Shown here one piece after another: positions 52,202-61,046 of a stretch of DNA of 64,000 nucleotides. The position numbers were made by a program, and so were the translations under genes. A model generated the notes under the pieces. That model was not told where the DNA came from. It made no database searches and saw only the letters and a program-made list of their open reading frames with translations. Within the stretch, counting starts at the first letter, position 1. Each line of letters starts with the position of its first letter. The stretch comes from Xanthomarina sp035306605 (GTDB lineage: Bacteria; Bacteroidota; Bacteroidia; Flavobacteriales; Flavobacteriaceae), in NCBI GenBank assembly GCA_035306605.1, contig DATGNR010000012.1; one strand, given 5' to 3'.

Positions 52202-52720
52202 ATGAAAATTATTTTAATAGGATATATGGCTTCTGGAAAGTCGTTAATAGGTAAGGAATTAGCTGAGTTTTTAAAATTCGATTTTATAGATCTAGATCAG
52301 TTTATAGAAGAAAAGGAAGGGAAAACTATACAGGAAATATTCTCAGATAAAGGCGAGATTTTTTTTAGAAAAATTGAACACACTTATTTAATAGAAGTTT
52401 TATCTTTAAAAAGTAATGTTGTTTTGTCTTTGGGAGGAGGTACTCCATGTTTCACCAATAATTTGCAACTAATTTTAGATAACCAAAATCTGAAAACTTT
52501 TTTTCTAAATGTTCCAATTAATGAACTTTCAAAAAGATTAATGGCCGATAAAGAGAACCGACCTTTAATACAGTATGTATCTTCTGAAAATGATATGTTG
52601 GAGTTCGTAGGAAAGCATTTATTTGAGCGCTTGCAATTTTATAATCAAGCTAATTATAAAATTGATGCCAATAAGCCCAAGGAGGATGTAGTACGAGATA
52701 TTATTTCAAAACTATTTTAG
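52202..52720 (+). CDS. aroK: shikimate kinase
   Basis: 172 residues from the ATG at 52202; starting at 52172 would add ten residues unlike the family and lies on the predicted transcription start. The P-loop GYMASGKS (7-14), the DLDQFIEEKEG shikimate-binding Asp pair, IFSDKGEIFFRKIE and the SLGGGTPC motif are all present. It phosphorylates shikimate in chorismate synthesis, feeding aromatic amino acids and hence, indirectly, the tyrosine used by the pigment lyase. Its stop overlaps the convergent phosphoribosyltransferase gene by 9 nt. Confidence 0.95.
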   Translation: MKIILIGYMASGKSLIGKELAEFLKFDFIDLDQFIEEKEGKTIQEIFSDKGEIFFRKIEHTYLIEVLSLKSNVVLSLGGGTPCFTNNLQLILDNQNLKTFFLNVPINELSKRLMADKENRPLIQYVSSENDMLEFVGKHLFERLQFYNQANYKIDANKPKEDVVRDIISKLF

Positions 52721-53215
52721 ATAGGCTTTATACGACTCTCCATTTAAAACAACATCTACGTGCTCGCTTAATGAAGTAGATAGTGAGATGCCTTTAAAAT
52801 CCGCTTTAACAGGGTATTTTTTATGATTCCTATTTACCAACACAGCTGTTTTAAATTGTTTTAAAGGAACTTCAAGGAAATGTTTAACACCATAAATTAA
52901 AGTAGTACCTGAATTTAGCACATCGTCAATTAATACTACCGATTTGTTTTGGTAATCTTCAGCTTTAATAGACGTTATAATTTCTTGTCTTGGATTCTTT
53001 TTATTAATAGTAACTTTACATAAAACCGGTTTTATAGGTGAAATTTCACTTAAAACGGCCTTTAGTTTCTCAGCAAGAATATAACCGTTACTTTCAATGC
53101 CGGCTAAAACAATTTCAGTTTCGTTAACATTGCTTTCGTATATCTGGTAAGCAATTCGTTTTATTTTATGATTAATTTCGTCGTGGTCTAAAATCACATT
53201 TTTAGTTAAAGCCAT
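52712..53215 (-). CDS. phosphoribosyltransferase (PyrR/type I PRTase-like)
   Basis: 167 residues. The PRPP-binding loop VVLIDDVLNSGTTLIYG (about 97-113) is a textbook type I PRTase motif. The N-terminal KIKRIAYQIYESNVNETEIVLAGIESNGYILAEKL resembles PyrR and hypoxanthine PRTase relatives. It would use PRPP, either for a nucleobase salvage reaction or regulation. No pyr genes adjoin it. The ends of this gene and aroK overlap tail to tail with no room for a terminator. Confidence 0.9.
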   Translation of the reverse strand: MALTKNVILDHDEINHKIKRIAYQIYESNVNETEIVLAGIESNGYILAEKLKAVLSEISPIKPVLCKVTINKKNPRQEIITSIKAEDYQNKSVVLIDDVLNSGTTLIYGVKHFLEVPLKQFKTAVLVNRNHKKYPVKADFKGISLSTSLSEHVDVVLNGESYKAYLK

Positions 53216-53245
53216 GTTTAGTAAAATTTTGTTTTGTTACTCGTT

Positions 53246-53253
53246 CAAAGATA
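53246..53253 (-). promoter_or_regulatory. -7 element of the phosphoribosyltransferase gene
   Basis: Minus strand TATCTTTG, exact TAnnTTTG match 30 nt before the start codon. No TTG at exactly 19 nt upstream. Confidence 0.5.
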
Positions 53254-53283
53254 AAACACTAATTTAAATCGTAAGGTGATTTT

Positions 53284-53655
53284 TTACTCATTTTCGTCCT
53301 GGTAGTCGTCAATGTCTCTTCGATCCTTTTTAGTTGGCCTTCCGGTTCCTTTTTTTCTATAATAATCTTTAGCAAATTTTAAAAGATCTTGAGCTTCAAA
53401 AGCCTCTTTTGGAGTGGTATCAACCCTATAAATATCAACCAATTTGGCGCCAACTCTGTTTGAAGGAATGTCGTTTACTGTTAAGGTATAATTTATTTGG
53501 TCTTTTCTAACTTGTATCTTATCCGTCGGGAAAACTTCTCGACTTGGCTTAGCAACATCTCCATTTACTCTTATGTGTCCCTTTCTGCATGCTGTGGTGG
53601 CAATACTTCTTGTTTTGTAGTACCTTACACACCATAAATACTTATCAATTCGCAT
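53284..53655 (-). CDS. S4-domain RNA-binding protein (Hsp15/HslR-like)
   Basis: 123 residues. The S4 fold starts at once (MRIDKYLWCVRYYKTRSIATTACRKGHIRVNGDVAKPSREVF), as in Hsp15, which recycles stalled 50S subunits carrying nascent chains. The tail is basic with KKGTGRPTKKDRRDIDDY. Length and layout match bacterial HslR. A -7 element (TAATTTTG on the minus strand at 53690-53697) lies 34 nt upstream. Confidence 0.92.
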   Translation of the reverse strand: MRIDKYLWCVRYYKTRSIATTACRKGHIRVNGDVAKPSREVFPTDKIQVRKDQINYTLTVNDIPSNRVGAKLVDIYRVDTTPKEAFEAQDLLKFAKDYYRKKGTGRPTKKDRRDIDDYQDENE

Positions 53656-53689
53656 AATATTTATCTAAATCAACGTTAATCTTCTTGTG

Positions 53690-53697
53690 CAAAATTA
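53690..53697 (-). promoter_or_regulatory. -7 element of the S4-protein gene
   Basis: Minus strand TAATTTTG, exact TAnnTTTG match 34 nt before the start; a TTG lies upstream at 23-nt spacing, slightly long. Confidence 0.5.
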
Positions 53698-53736
53698 TTA
53701 ATAAATTGTATCTTGCACCTCAAAAAAGTAGCAATA

Positions 53737-54822
53737 ATGAAATTTAGAAATTTAATAACAGCAATATTGTGTTTTTCAGTAGTTGTCGTGTCGTGTAAAA
53801 AGGATGACGATAGTGATGAACCTGATGTAGTTCCAGTAAGGGATCGTCAAGAAGTTTATAATGAAAATATTCTTGAAATTGAAGAGTATTTGTCTACACA
53901 CTTTTATAATTACGAAGAGTTTCAGGATAACCCAACATATAGTGATTTAAGTGTTTCTCCTTATAATGTAACCCCTAACGATAGTTTTGAAATAGTTTTC
54001 GATACTATAGCAGGAGTAAATAGCGATAAAACACCTTTAATTGATCAAGTTGAAAGTAAAATAGTAAAGGACTCCGAAGGTGTTTCTTATAAAGTATATT
54101 TTCTAAAGGTTAGAGAAGGATTAGGTGGAGATATTCATCCGGTTGACCAAGTTTTTGCTAATTATAAAGGGTATTTAACAGACGGTTCTCTTTTTGATAG
54201 TACTGTTTCTGGAGTGCCTTTTCATTTAACTACAGTAGGGAATCTTTTCGGTGTGGTAGATGGGTTTAAAGAGGGAATGATAGAGTTTAAAGCAAGAGAA
54301 GGATTTACTGCAAATAATGACGGAACTGTTACTCATCATAATCACGGTATTGGAGCTGTGTTTGTTCCTTCAGGATTGGGTTATTTTTCTTTGCCTCAAA
54401 GTTCGATACCAGCATATTCGAATTTAATTTTTGCTTTCCAAGCGGAAAAGAGAGTCTTATTCGATCATGATAATGATGGCGTGTTTTCTTATTTAGAAGA
54501 TATAAATAATGATGGAGATAACTTTAATGATGATACAGATGGTGATGGTAGACCAGATTTTTTAGATATAGATGACGATGGAGATGGCGTTTTAACTAAA
54601 GATGAAATTGTGCAAAATACGTATACTGAAAATTCAGATATGCAGCCGTTTACAACCTATGAATCGGCTGAAGCATATTTTAATGAAAATGCGGCTCCTG
54701 GAGAGTTGTTATATAGTATAATAGATAATAATGATGGAACTTTTACTTTAAAAACTGTCATATACACAGATTCTAATGGTAATGGAACGCCTGATTATTT
54801 AGATAGCACATATCCTGGATAG
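53737..54822 (+). CDS. FKBP-type peptidyl-prolyl isomerase lipoprotein with Asp-rich calcium-binding repeats
   Basis: 361 residues from the ATG at 53737 (an in-frame TTG at 53713 is upstream of a clean lipoprotein signal and lies in a promoter-like TATCTTGC element). MKFRNLITAILCFSVVVVSC gives acceptor Cys at 20. The FKBP domain spans about residues 100-245 (VFANYKGYLTDGSLFDSTVSG ... LPQSSIPAYSNLIFAFQ). It is followed by thrombospondin type 3-like repeats (DHDNDGVFSYLEDINNDGDN; DTDGDGRPDFLDIDDDGDGV). Such FKBP lipoproteins help fold outer-membrane or secreted proteins in Bacteroidota. Confidence 0.92.
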   Translation: MKFRNLITAILCFSVVVVSCKKDDDSDEPDVVPVRDRQEVYNENILEIEEYLSTHFYNYEEFQDNPTYSDLSVSPYNVTPNDSFEIVFDTIAGVNSDKTPLIDQVESKIVKDSEGVSYKVYFLKVREGLGGDIHPVDQVFANYKGYLTDGSLFDSTVSGVPFHLTTVGNLFGVVDGFKEGMIEFKAREGFTANNDGTVTHHNHGIGAVFVPSGLGYFSLPQSSIPAYSNLIFAFQAEKRVLFDHDNDGVFSYLEDINNDGDNFNDDTDGDGRPDFLDIDDDGDGVLTKDEIVQNTYTENSDMQPFTTYESAEAYFNENAAPGELLYSIIDNNDGTFTLKTVIYTDSNGNGTPDYLDSTYPG

Positions 54823-54841
54823 GAATAAGGTATTAAAACAC

Positions 54842-54879
54842 AAAAAAAGCCACTTAAATTGTTTTAAGTGGCTTTTTTT
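54842..54879. terminator. bidirectional intrinsic terminator
   Basis: Perfect 17-bp stem AAAAAAAGCCACTTAAA (54842-54858) with TTTAAGTGGCTTTTTTT (54863-54879), loop TTGT, between the convergent FKBP and beta-barrel genes. Confidence 0.93.
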
Positions 54880-54898
54880 TATGCTTGTATAAATTAGA

Positions 54899-55498
54899 TT
54901 ATAATATAAACGACAAGCTTAAAATAAGTTGATCTGGTCTTGTGTCAATTCTGCTTTGTGTTGTAGGAGAAATATTTTCATTTAGGAAGGTTGCTTCATT
55001 TTCGTTTAAACCTCTTTCATATCTTAAATCGATTCCTATTTTATTAAAGCTAACACCAACTCCAAAATTTAACCCTACGGTAAAATCATTTTTAATATCT
55101 TTTACATTTACGCCATCAAACTCACTGTCTAAAATGTATTGAAATGACGGTCCTGCAAACACATTCAACATTTTTAAGAATTTAACTCCAATTAAAACAG
55201 GAGCATCTAATTTTTGCATTTCAAAAGTTCCTGCTGTATAATCACTTTTAGTTTTTGTGTAAACAAGTTCTGGTTTAACAAAAATAGTTCCACCAAGCTT
55301 ACCAAAAACACCAAAATGATAACCAATATTTCTATCAGGATTTTCTGAATTACTATCTATAGATTGAAAGTAATCTCCATTAGCATTATAATTAATACCA
55401 CCTTTAAATCCAAAACCTATAGCATTTTGGGCTTGAGAAAATGTAGTAAACAATAAGCATGCTAATCCTATAAAAAGTGCATTTTTCATGAGTTTCAA
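54899..55498 (-). CDS. outer-membrane beta-barrel protein (porin family)
   Basis: 199 residues with signal peptide MKLMKNALFIGLACLLFTTFSQAQ. Strands such as IGFGFKGGINYNANGDYF, NIGYHFGVFGKLGG, FVKPELVYTKTKSDY and the C-terminal DQLILSLSFIL end in Leu after alternating residues, typical of the PorT/OMP_b-brl_2 barrels of Bacteroidota. Function (pore, assembly or structural) not readable from sequence. It lies directly downstream of the transketolase genes on the same strand, 36 nt away. Confidence 0.88.
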   Translation of the reverse strand: MKLMKNALFIGLACLLFTTFSQAQNAIGFGFKGGINYNANGDYFQSIDSNSENPDRNIGYHFGVFGKLGGTIFVKPELVYTKTKSDYTAGTFEMQKLDAPVLIGVKFLKMLNVFAGPSFQYILDSEFDGVNVKDIKNDFTVGLNFGVGVSFNKIGIDLRYERGLNENEATFLNENISPTTQSRIDTRPDQLILSLSFIL

Positions 55499-55534
55499 TT
55501 TTGAGTTAACCTATTTAACGAAATAGTTTAGTAA

Positions 55535-56488
55535 TTATTTTCTTTTAATTACTGCTTCAGCTGCTTTTACAATGGCAGCACTATTTAAACCGTATTTTTC
55601 CATTAGTTGTTCTGGAGTTCCAGATTCACCAAAAGTATCATTGGTCCCAACAAATTCTTGTGGTGTAGGTTTGTTAGTTGCTAATACTCTAGCAACGCTT
55701 TCGCCTAGTCCACCAATAACGTTGTGTTCTTCAGCGGTAACAATACATCCTGTTTTTGTAACCGATTTGATAATAGCTGCATCATCTAATGGCTTTATGG
55801 TGTGAATGTTTATTACTTCAGCTGAAATTCCTTTTTCATTTAAGGCTTTTGATGCTTCAAGAGCTTCCCAAACTAAATGTCCTGTTGCAACAATGGTTAC
55901 ATCTGTACCATCAACTAAATGAAGCGCTTTTCCTATTTCAAATTTCTGGTTCTCAGGCGTAAAGTTTGCAACTTTAGGTCTTCCAAATCGTAGATAAACT
56001 GGACCTTCGTGTTCAGCAATAGCTATAGTGGCCGCTTTTGTTTGGTTATAATCGCACGGGTTGATTACTGTCATTCCTGGCAACATTTTCATCAAACCTA
56101 TATCTTCAAGTATTTGGTGTGTAGCGCCATCTTCACCTAAAGTTAATCCTGCGTGTGATGCACAAATTTTAACGTTTTTATTTGAATAGGCAACACTTTG
56201 ACGAATTTGATCGTAAACACGACCTGTAGAAAAGTTAGCAAAAGTTCCTGTAAATGGAATTTTTCCTCCTATAGTCATTCCTGCGGCCAAACCAATCATA
56301 TTGGCTTCAGCAATTCCTACTTGATAAAAGCGCTCTGGATGATTTGCTTTAAAATCGTCCATCTTTAAAGAGCCAATTAAATCAGCACATAGTGCTACTA
56401 CATTTTCATTAGTTTTTCCAAGTTCGGTTAATCCATCTCCAAATCCTGAACGTGTATCCTTACTTCCTGTGTTTGTGTATGTTTTCAT
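55535..56488 (-). CDS. transketolase, C-terminal subunit
   Basis: 317 residues covering the pyrimidine-binding and C-terminal transketolase domains. DTRSGFGDGLTELGK starts the Pyr domain, and the catalytic Glu-containing region and TGCIVTAEEHNVIGGLGESVARVLA are conserved. Together with the upstream gene it makes a complete enzyme that exchanges two-carbon units in the pentose phosphate pathway. Split transketolases of this kind are common in Bacteroidota. A 101-nt gap with a perfect hairpin separates the two halves. Confidence 0.95.
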   Translation of the reverse strand: MKTYTNTGSKDTRSGFGDGLTELGKTNENVVALCADLIGSLKMDDFKANHPERFYQVGIAEANMIGLAAGMTIGGKIPFTGTFANFSTGRVYDQIRQSVAYSNKNVKICASHAGLTLGEDGATHQILEDIGLMKMLPGMTVINPCDYNQTKAATIAIAEHEGPVYLRFGRPKVANFTPENQKFEIGKALHLVDGTDVTIVATGHLVWEALEASKALNEKGISAEVINIHTIKPLDDAAIIKSVTKTGCIVTAEEHNVIGGLGESVARVLATNKPTPQEFVGTNDTFGESGTPEQLMEKYGLNSAAIVKAAEAVIKRK

Positions 56489-56498
56489 AAGCTTCCCT

Positions 56499-56521
56499 AA
56501 ATCTCTTTAATAAAGAGATTT
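56499..56521. other. 10-bp hairpin between the two transketolase genes
   Basis: AAATCTCTTT (56499-56508) pairs with AAAGAGATTT (56512-56521), loop AAT. The U-run follows on the + strand, against the direction of the genes. On the minus strand no U-run follows, so it is not a terminator for the operon; it might stop antisense transcription or protect or process the mRNA. Confidence 0.5.
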
Positions 56522-56589
56522 TTTTAGGTAATATTTATTAAATTTTGTAAATCATTTTTATATTGACTCAATATTGAGGCGTAATAGGT

Positions 56590-57435
56590 TTAGTAGTCTC
56601 CTAAAGTTTCAGGATTCTGAGCTAATCCGCTTGCTAATTGTTCGTCGTTTGGTGCTTTTCCATGCCATGCATGTGTGTGCATCATGAAATCAACTCCATT
56701 CCCCATGACTGTTTTCAATAAAACGCAAACAGGTTTTCCTTGTCCTGTTTTAGATTTTGCTTCGGCCATTCCTTTTAAAATAGCCTCTATATCGTTCCCT
56801 TCATTAATTTCAACAACAGTCCAATCAAAGGCTTCAAATTTTGCTTTTACGCTTCCCATAGGAAGTACGTCATCTGTCGATCCGTCAATTTGTTGACCGT
56901 TTAAATCTATCGTCGCAATAATGTTGTCAACTTTATTTCCAGCTGCATACATGATAGCTTCCCAGTTTTGCCCTTCTTGTAATTCTCCGTCACCATGTAA
57001 ACTGTACACTAAATGAGAGTCGTTATTTAGTTTTTTAGTTTGTGCAGCTCCTAAAGCCACGGACATGCCTTGACCTAAAGAACCAGATGCAATTCTAACT
57101 CCAGGTAAGTCTTCATGTGTTGTTGGATGCCCTTGTAAGCGCGAGTTGATTAAACGGAAGGTGTTTAGCTCTTCAACAGGAAAATATCCAGATCTAGCTA
57201 AAACACTATAAAAAACTGGAGAAATATGACCGTTGGACAAGAAAAATAAATCTTCTCCCATTCCATCCATATCAAAACCTTCGTTTCTATCCATAATCTC
57301 TTGGTAAAGTGCTACAAAAAACTCAGCACAACCTAAGGAACCTCCAGGATGACCAGAGTTTACTTTGTGTACCATACGTAAAATATCTCTACGTACTTGT
57401 GTTGTTAAATCTTTTAATTCTTGTGTGTTTGACAT
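56590..57435 (-). CDS. transketolase, N-terminal (thiamine diphosphate-binding) subunit
   Basis: 281 residues. It holds the PP domain: RDILRMVHKVNSGHPGGSLGCAEF, FLSNGHISPVFYSVLA, and the thiamine diphosphate motif LHGDGELQEGQNWEAIMYAAGN (GDG-x-NN-like) plus IATIDLNGQQIDGS. It works with the C-terminal subunit encoded 101 nt downstream. An ideal promoter lies 26 nt upstream of the start. Confidence 0.95.
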   Translation of the reverse strand: MSNTQELKDLTTQVRRDILRMVHKVNSGHPGGSLGCAEFFVALYQEIMDRNEGFDMDGMGEDLFFLSNGHISPVFYSVLARSGYFPVEELNTFRLINSRLQGHPTTHEDLPGVRIASGSLGQGMSVALGAAQTKKLNNDSHLVYSLHGDGELQEGQNWEAIMYAAGNKVDNIIATIDLNGQQIDGSTDDVLPMGSVKAKFEAFDWTVVEINEGNDIEAILKGMAEAKSKTGQGKPVCVLLKTVMGNGVDFMMHTHAWHGKAPNDEQLASGLAQNPETLGDY

Positions 57436-57460
57436 GTTTAAATAGTTAATTATATACCTG

Positions 57461-57490
57461 CAAAAATAAAGTTTTAATATACGGAATCAA
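57461..57490 (-). promoter_or_regulatory. promoter of the transketolase operon
   Basis: On the minus strand TTG (57488-57490) and TATTTTTG (57461-57468) are separated by exactly 19 nt, the ideal Bacteroidota promoter, 26 nt before the transketolase start. Confidence 0.82.
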
Positions 57491-57681
57491 AAAGAGATGT
57501 AGCGCACTTATTAACCAATTGTGTGCATTTGCTAACAATTAAGTTTTATTTTAAAGTTGTTTGTAAGGATCTACTCATATTTGATTGTTATAAGGTAGTC
57601 GTAGTGAAGTTAAGAAAGGATTTTATTTTTAATATGAATCAATTTTATTAAATGTTTAAGAATCTATACACTTATGTTATT

Positions 57682-57689
57682 TATATTTG
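57682..57689 (+). promoter_or_regulatory. -7 element of tgt
   Basis: TATATTTG, exact TAnnTTTG match 21 nt before the ATG of tgt. No TTG at the ideal upstream distance. Confidence 0.5.
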
Positions 57690-57709
57690 CCACTTGATGA
57701 AATAAGAAT

Positions 57710-58840
57710 ATGACATTTGAATTAAAAGGAAAAGACGCACAGTCTAGTGCGAGAGCTGGAGTAGTAACAACCGATCACGGTAAAATAGAAACACCAATTT
57801 TTATGCCCGTTGGAACCGTAGCTTCAGTAAAAGGAGTACATCAACGTGAATTAAAAAACGATATTAACCCAGATATTATTTTAGGAAATACCTATCATTT
57901 ATATTTAAGACCTCAAACAGATATTCTTGAAAAGGCAGGAGGTTTACATAAATTCATGAATTGGGATAGAAATATTTTAACCGATTCAGGTGGTTATCAA
58001 GTGTATTCACTTTCATCTAACCGTAAAATTAAGGAAGAAGGAGTGAAGTTTAAATCACACATCGATGGAAGTTATCACACCTTTACTCCTGAAAATGTTA
58101 TGGAAATTCAAAGAACTATTGGAGCGGATATAATTATGGCTTTCGATGAGTGTACACCTTACCCTTGCGATTACCATTACGCTAAACGCTCTATGCATAT
58201 GACACATAGATGGTTGGATAGATGTATCAATCACTTAGAGAAAACACCTTTGAAATATGGTTATAATCAAACATTCTTCCCCATAGTTCAAGGAAGTACA
58301 TATAAAGACCTTAGGATGCAATCTGCTGAGTATATTGCAAATGCAGGGGCAGCAGGAAATGCTATTGGTGGTTTATCTGTTGGAGAGCCAGCTGAAGAAA
58401 TGTATGCTATGACAGAAGTGGTGACAAATATCTTACCTGAAGATAAACCTCGTTATTTAATGGGCGTAGGAACACCAATTAATATACTAGAGAATATTGC
58501 CTTAGGTGTTGATATGTTCGATTGCGTAATGCCAACTAGAAACGCTAGAAATGGTATGCTCTTTACGGCTCATGGAACCATAAATATTAAAAACTTAAAG
58601 TGGGCTGAAGATTTTTCACCAATTGATGAATCTGCAATGACATTTGTTGATACCGATTATACTAAAGCTTATTTACGACATTTGTTTACTGTAAATGAAA
58701 GACTAGGAGCTCAAATTGCTACTATACACAACTTAGGGTTCTATATGTGGTTGGTTCGTGAAGCTAGAAAACATATATTAGCAGGAGATTTTAGAACATG
58801 GAAAGATATGATGGTGAAACAAATGGATAAGAGACTTTAA
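57710..58840 (+). CDS. tgt: tRNA guanosine(34) transglycosylase (queuosine insertion)
   Basis: 376 residues, full family length. The preQ1-binding segment DSGGYQVYSL (about 93-102), MAFDECTPYP, GGLSVGEP and FDCVMPTRNARNG (with the catalytic Asp) identify bacterial Tgt. Unusually for the common Tgt, the zinc site motif C-x-C-x2-C is not obvious near the end: the C-terminal part reads IKNLKWAEDFSPIDESAMTF where many Tgt have a Cys triplet. This looks like the Cys-less zinc region of some Bacteroidota Tgt. The enzyme exchanges guanine for preQ1 at position 34 of tRNAs for Asp, Asn, His and Tyr. Same operon direction as the LptF/G gene 92 nt further. Confidence 0.95.
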   Translation: MTFELKGKDAQSSARAGVVTTDHGKIETPIFMPVGTVASVKGVHQRELKNDINPDIILGNTYHLYLRPQTDILEKAGGLHKFMNWDRNILTDSGGYQVYSLSSNRKIKEEGVKFKSHIDGSYHTFTPENVMEIQRTIGADIIMAFDECTPYPCDYHYAKRSMHMTHRWLDRCINHLEKTPLKYGYNQTFFPIVQGSTYKDLRMQSAEYIANAGAAGNAIGGLSVGEPAEEMYAMTEVVTNILPEDKPRYLMGVGTPINILENIALGVDMFDCVMPTRNARNGMLFTAHGTINIKNLKWAEDFSPIDESAMTFVDTDYTKAYLRHLFTVNERLGAQIATIHNLGFYMWLVREARKHILAGDFRTWKDMMVKQMDKRL

Positions 58841-58932
58841 TGTATTTTGTGAAATAGAGAGAAAGTTTTTCTAAAATTATAATAACTTAAAAACACCTAA
58901 TAATACCTTTCTTTTTGAGAGGTTAGGAGAGG

Positions 58933-60009
58933 ATGAAAATACTTGATTGGTACATATTAAAGCGTTATTTGTTTACATTTTTCATTATGTTATTGTTGTT
59001 TATTCCTATTGGAATAACTGTTCACTTAGCAGAGAAAATTGGTAAAATACTTGAAAATGAAGTGCCTTTTGGAGAAGTACTGATTTACTTCTTAGATTTT
59101 ACCATTTATTTCGCACATTTATTATTCCCACTATTTTTATTCCTTTCGGTTATTTGGTTTACCTCCAAATTAGCTAATAATACTGAAGTTATTGCCTTTT
59201 TAAGTTCGGGGGTTTCATTTTCTCGATTTTTAAGACCTTATATGATTGGCGCCACCATAGTTGCCATTTTAGCTTTGGTTTTAGGAATGTATTTAGCCCC
59301 AAACGCTAGTAATGGGTTTAACGATTTTAATTATAAATACCTTAAAAACAAGAACGATGCACTAGATAATCAGAACGTGTATCGACAAATTAATGACCAC
59401 GACTATATTTACGTAAGTAGTTTTGATGTAAAGCAGAAACTTGGAAGGGATTTTACATTGGAGCATATTGAAGACGATAAAATGTCATATAAAATAAGTG
59501 CCAATACCATTAAGTACATTGAGAAAGACTCTACCTATAGACTAGTAAACTACACAAAACGTTATATAGGAGAAAGAGACGATCTTATTGAAATAGCAAG
59601 AAGGAAGGACACTATTTTTCCTTTCGATTTAGAGGATTTGACGCCGGTTGTTTACATTGCAGAAACCTTGCCTTATGGCCAATTAAATAAATTTATTGAG
59701 AAAGAAGAAAAAAGAGGATCTTCATATATAAATAGGTACAAATTGGTGAAATACCGTAAATGGAGTTTGCCGGTTTCTGTGTTTATTCTAACGATAATAG
59801 CTGTTGCTGTTTCTTCCATAAAACGTAGAGGTGGAATGGGAGTGAACCTAGCATTTGGGATTTGTATTGCTATGGTTTTTGTGTTTTTCGATAAAATATT
59901 TGGTGTTTTAGCCTCTCAATCGGACTTTTCTCCCTTAGTGGCTGTTTGGTTCCCAAATGCTGTTTTTGGTGTTTTAGCAGCCTATTTACTTTACAATGCA
60001 AAACGATAA
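58933..60009 (+). CDS. LptF/LptG family lipopolysaccharide export permease
   Basis: 358 residues with about six membrane helices: two close to the N-terminus, one near 55-80 and 100-125, then a periplasmic domain (about 130-270), then three helices at the end. The start MKILDWYILKRYLFTFFIMLLLFIPIGI is the typical YjgP/YjgQ opening. It would act with LptB to lift lipopolysaccharide from the inner membrane. Bacteroidota place these permeases singly at separate loci. It overlaps the EamA gene by 14 nt. Confidence 0.92.
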   Translation: MKILDWYILKRYLFTFFIMLLLFIPIGITVHLAEKIGKILENEVPFGEVLIYFLDFTIYFAHLLFPLFLFLSVIWFTSKLANNTEVIAFLSSGVSFSRFLRPYMIGATIVAILALVLGMYLAPNASNGFNDFNYKYLKNKNDALDNQNVYRQINDHDYIYVSSFDVKQKLGRDFTLEHIEDDKMSYKISANTIKYIEKDSTYRLVNYTKRYIGERDDLIEIARRKDTIFPFDLEDLTPVVYIAETLPYGQLNKFIEKEEKRGSSYINRYKLVKYRKWSLPVSVFILTIIAVAVSSIKRRGGMGVNLAFGICIAMVFVFFDKIFGVLASQSDFSPLVAVWFPNAVFGVLAAYLLYNAKR

Positions 60010-60910
60010 GTTAAAGAATTACCTGCTCTTACATCTGTTGGTGTTTATTGCAGGATTTACGGCTGTATTAGGAGAACTAATAAGTATTGATGCCGTTCCA
60101 TTAGTTTGGTACAGAATGCTTATGGCAACCATTTTAATGCTAGGCTTTGTTGTAGTAGCTAAAATCAAACTCAGAATTCCAATAAAATCAGTAGGTAGAT
60201 TAGCTCTGGCAGGCGTTGTTATTGCTTTACATTGGATTACCTTTTTTGAATCGATAAAAGTTTCAAATATTTCTATTACTCTTGCTATGTTTTCTACAGG
60301 AGCTTTTTTTGCTTCTTTAATAGAACCATTTATTTATAAACGAAAAATAATATGGTACGAAATTATATTTGGTCTCCTTATAATCGTCGGAGTTATTGTT
60401 ATCACGAATAGCGAGTTTAAATATTTAAATGGGATTATTTTAGGAATCGTTTCAGCCTTTTTGTCGTCTACCTTCGCCGTGTTAAATGGTAAGTTTTTAG
60501 AACAGCACTCAGCAACGGTTATTTCCGTTTACGAGTTTATAAGTGGTGTACTCTTTATAAGTTTGTTTATGCTGTTTTTTGGAAATGGTTTTACCAAAGA
60601 ATTTTTTGTGTTAAGCACTTCAGATTTTGGCTATCTATTTATTTTAGCCTCGGTGTGTACAGCTTATGCTTTTATAGCTTCGGTTTATGTTATGAGATAT
60701 ATTAGCCCTTATACAGTGGTTTTAACTTATAATTTGGAACCTGTGTATGGTATAATTTTAGCGCTAATATTTTTTCCTGAAAATGAAATAATGAGCTCAT
60801 CCTTCTATGTAGGGGCTATAATTATTATAAGTGTAGTTTTATTTAATGGAGTTTTAAAAAATCAGAAAAAGAGAAAAGCAAAAAAACTTCTTCGGGATAA
60901 TTTGAAGTAA
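59996..60910 (+). CDS. DMT-superfamily (EamA) transporter
   Basis: 304 residues with about ten hydrophobic helices in two EamA repeats (about 5-135 and 147-290). VLGELISIDAVPLVWYRMLMATILML and SAFLSSTFAVLNGKFLEQHSATVISVYEFISGVLF are the classic repeats. Metabolite or drug export is the usual role; substrate unknown. Its start lies inside the end of the LptF/G gene. Confidence 0.92.
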   Translation: MQNDKLKNYLLLHLLVFIAGFTAVLGELISIDAVPLVWYRMLMATILMLGFVVVAKIKLRIPIKSVGRLALAGVVIALHWITFFESIKVSNISITLAMFSTGAFFASLIEPFIYKRKIIWYEIIFGLLIIVGVIVITNSEFKYLNGIILGIVSAFLSSTFAVLNGKFLEQHSATVISVYEFISGVLFISLFMLFFGNGFTKEFFVLSTSDFGYLFILASVCTAYAFIASVYVMRYISPYTVVLTYNLEPVYGIILALIFFPENEIMSSSFYVGAIIIISVVLFNGVLKNQKKRKAKKLLRDNLK

Positions 60911-61009
60911 TATTTTTAAAATTAGTCAGATAGAACTATTTAAATCCTTTTGACTAAATTTACACCAATATTTGGATTTGATTCTAAAATTAAAACAAAA
61001 TAAATTGTG

Positions 61010-61017
61010 TAATTTTG
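61010..61017 (+). promoter_or_regulatory. -7 element of accA
   Basis: TAATTTTG, exact TAnnTTTG match 29 nt before the ATG. The nearest upstream TTG is at a much longer spacing, so only the -7 part is supported. Confidence 0.5.
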
Positions 61018-61046
61018 TATGCTAATTAAACAAACTATAATTTTCA

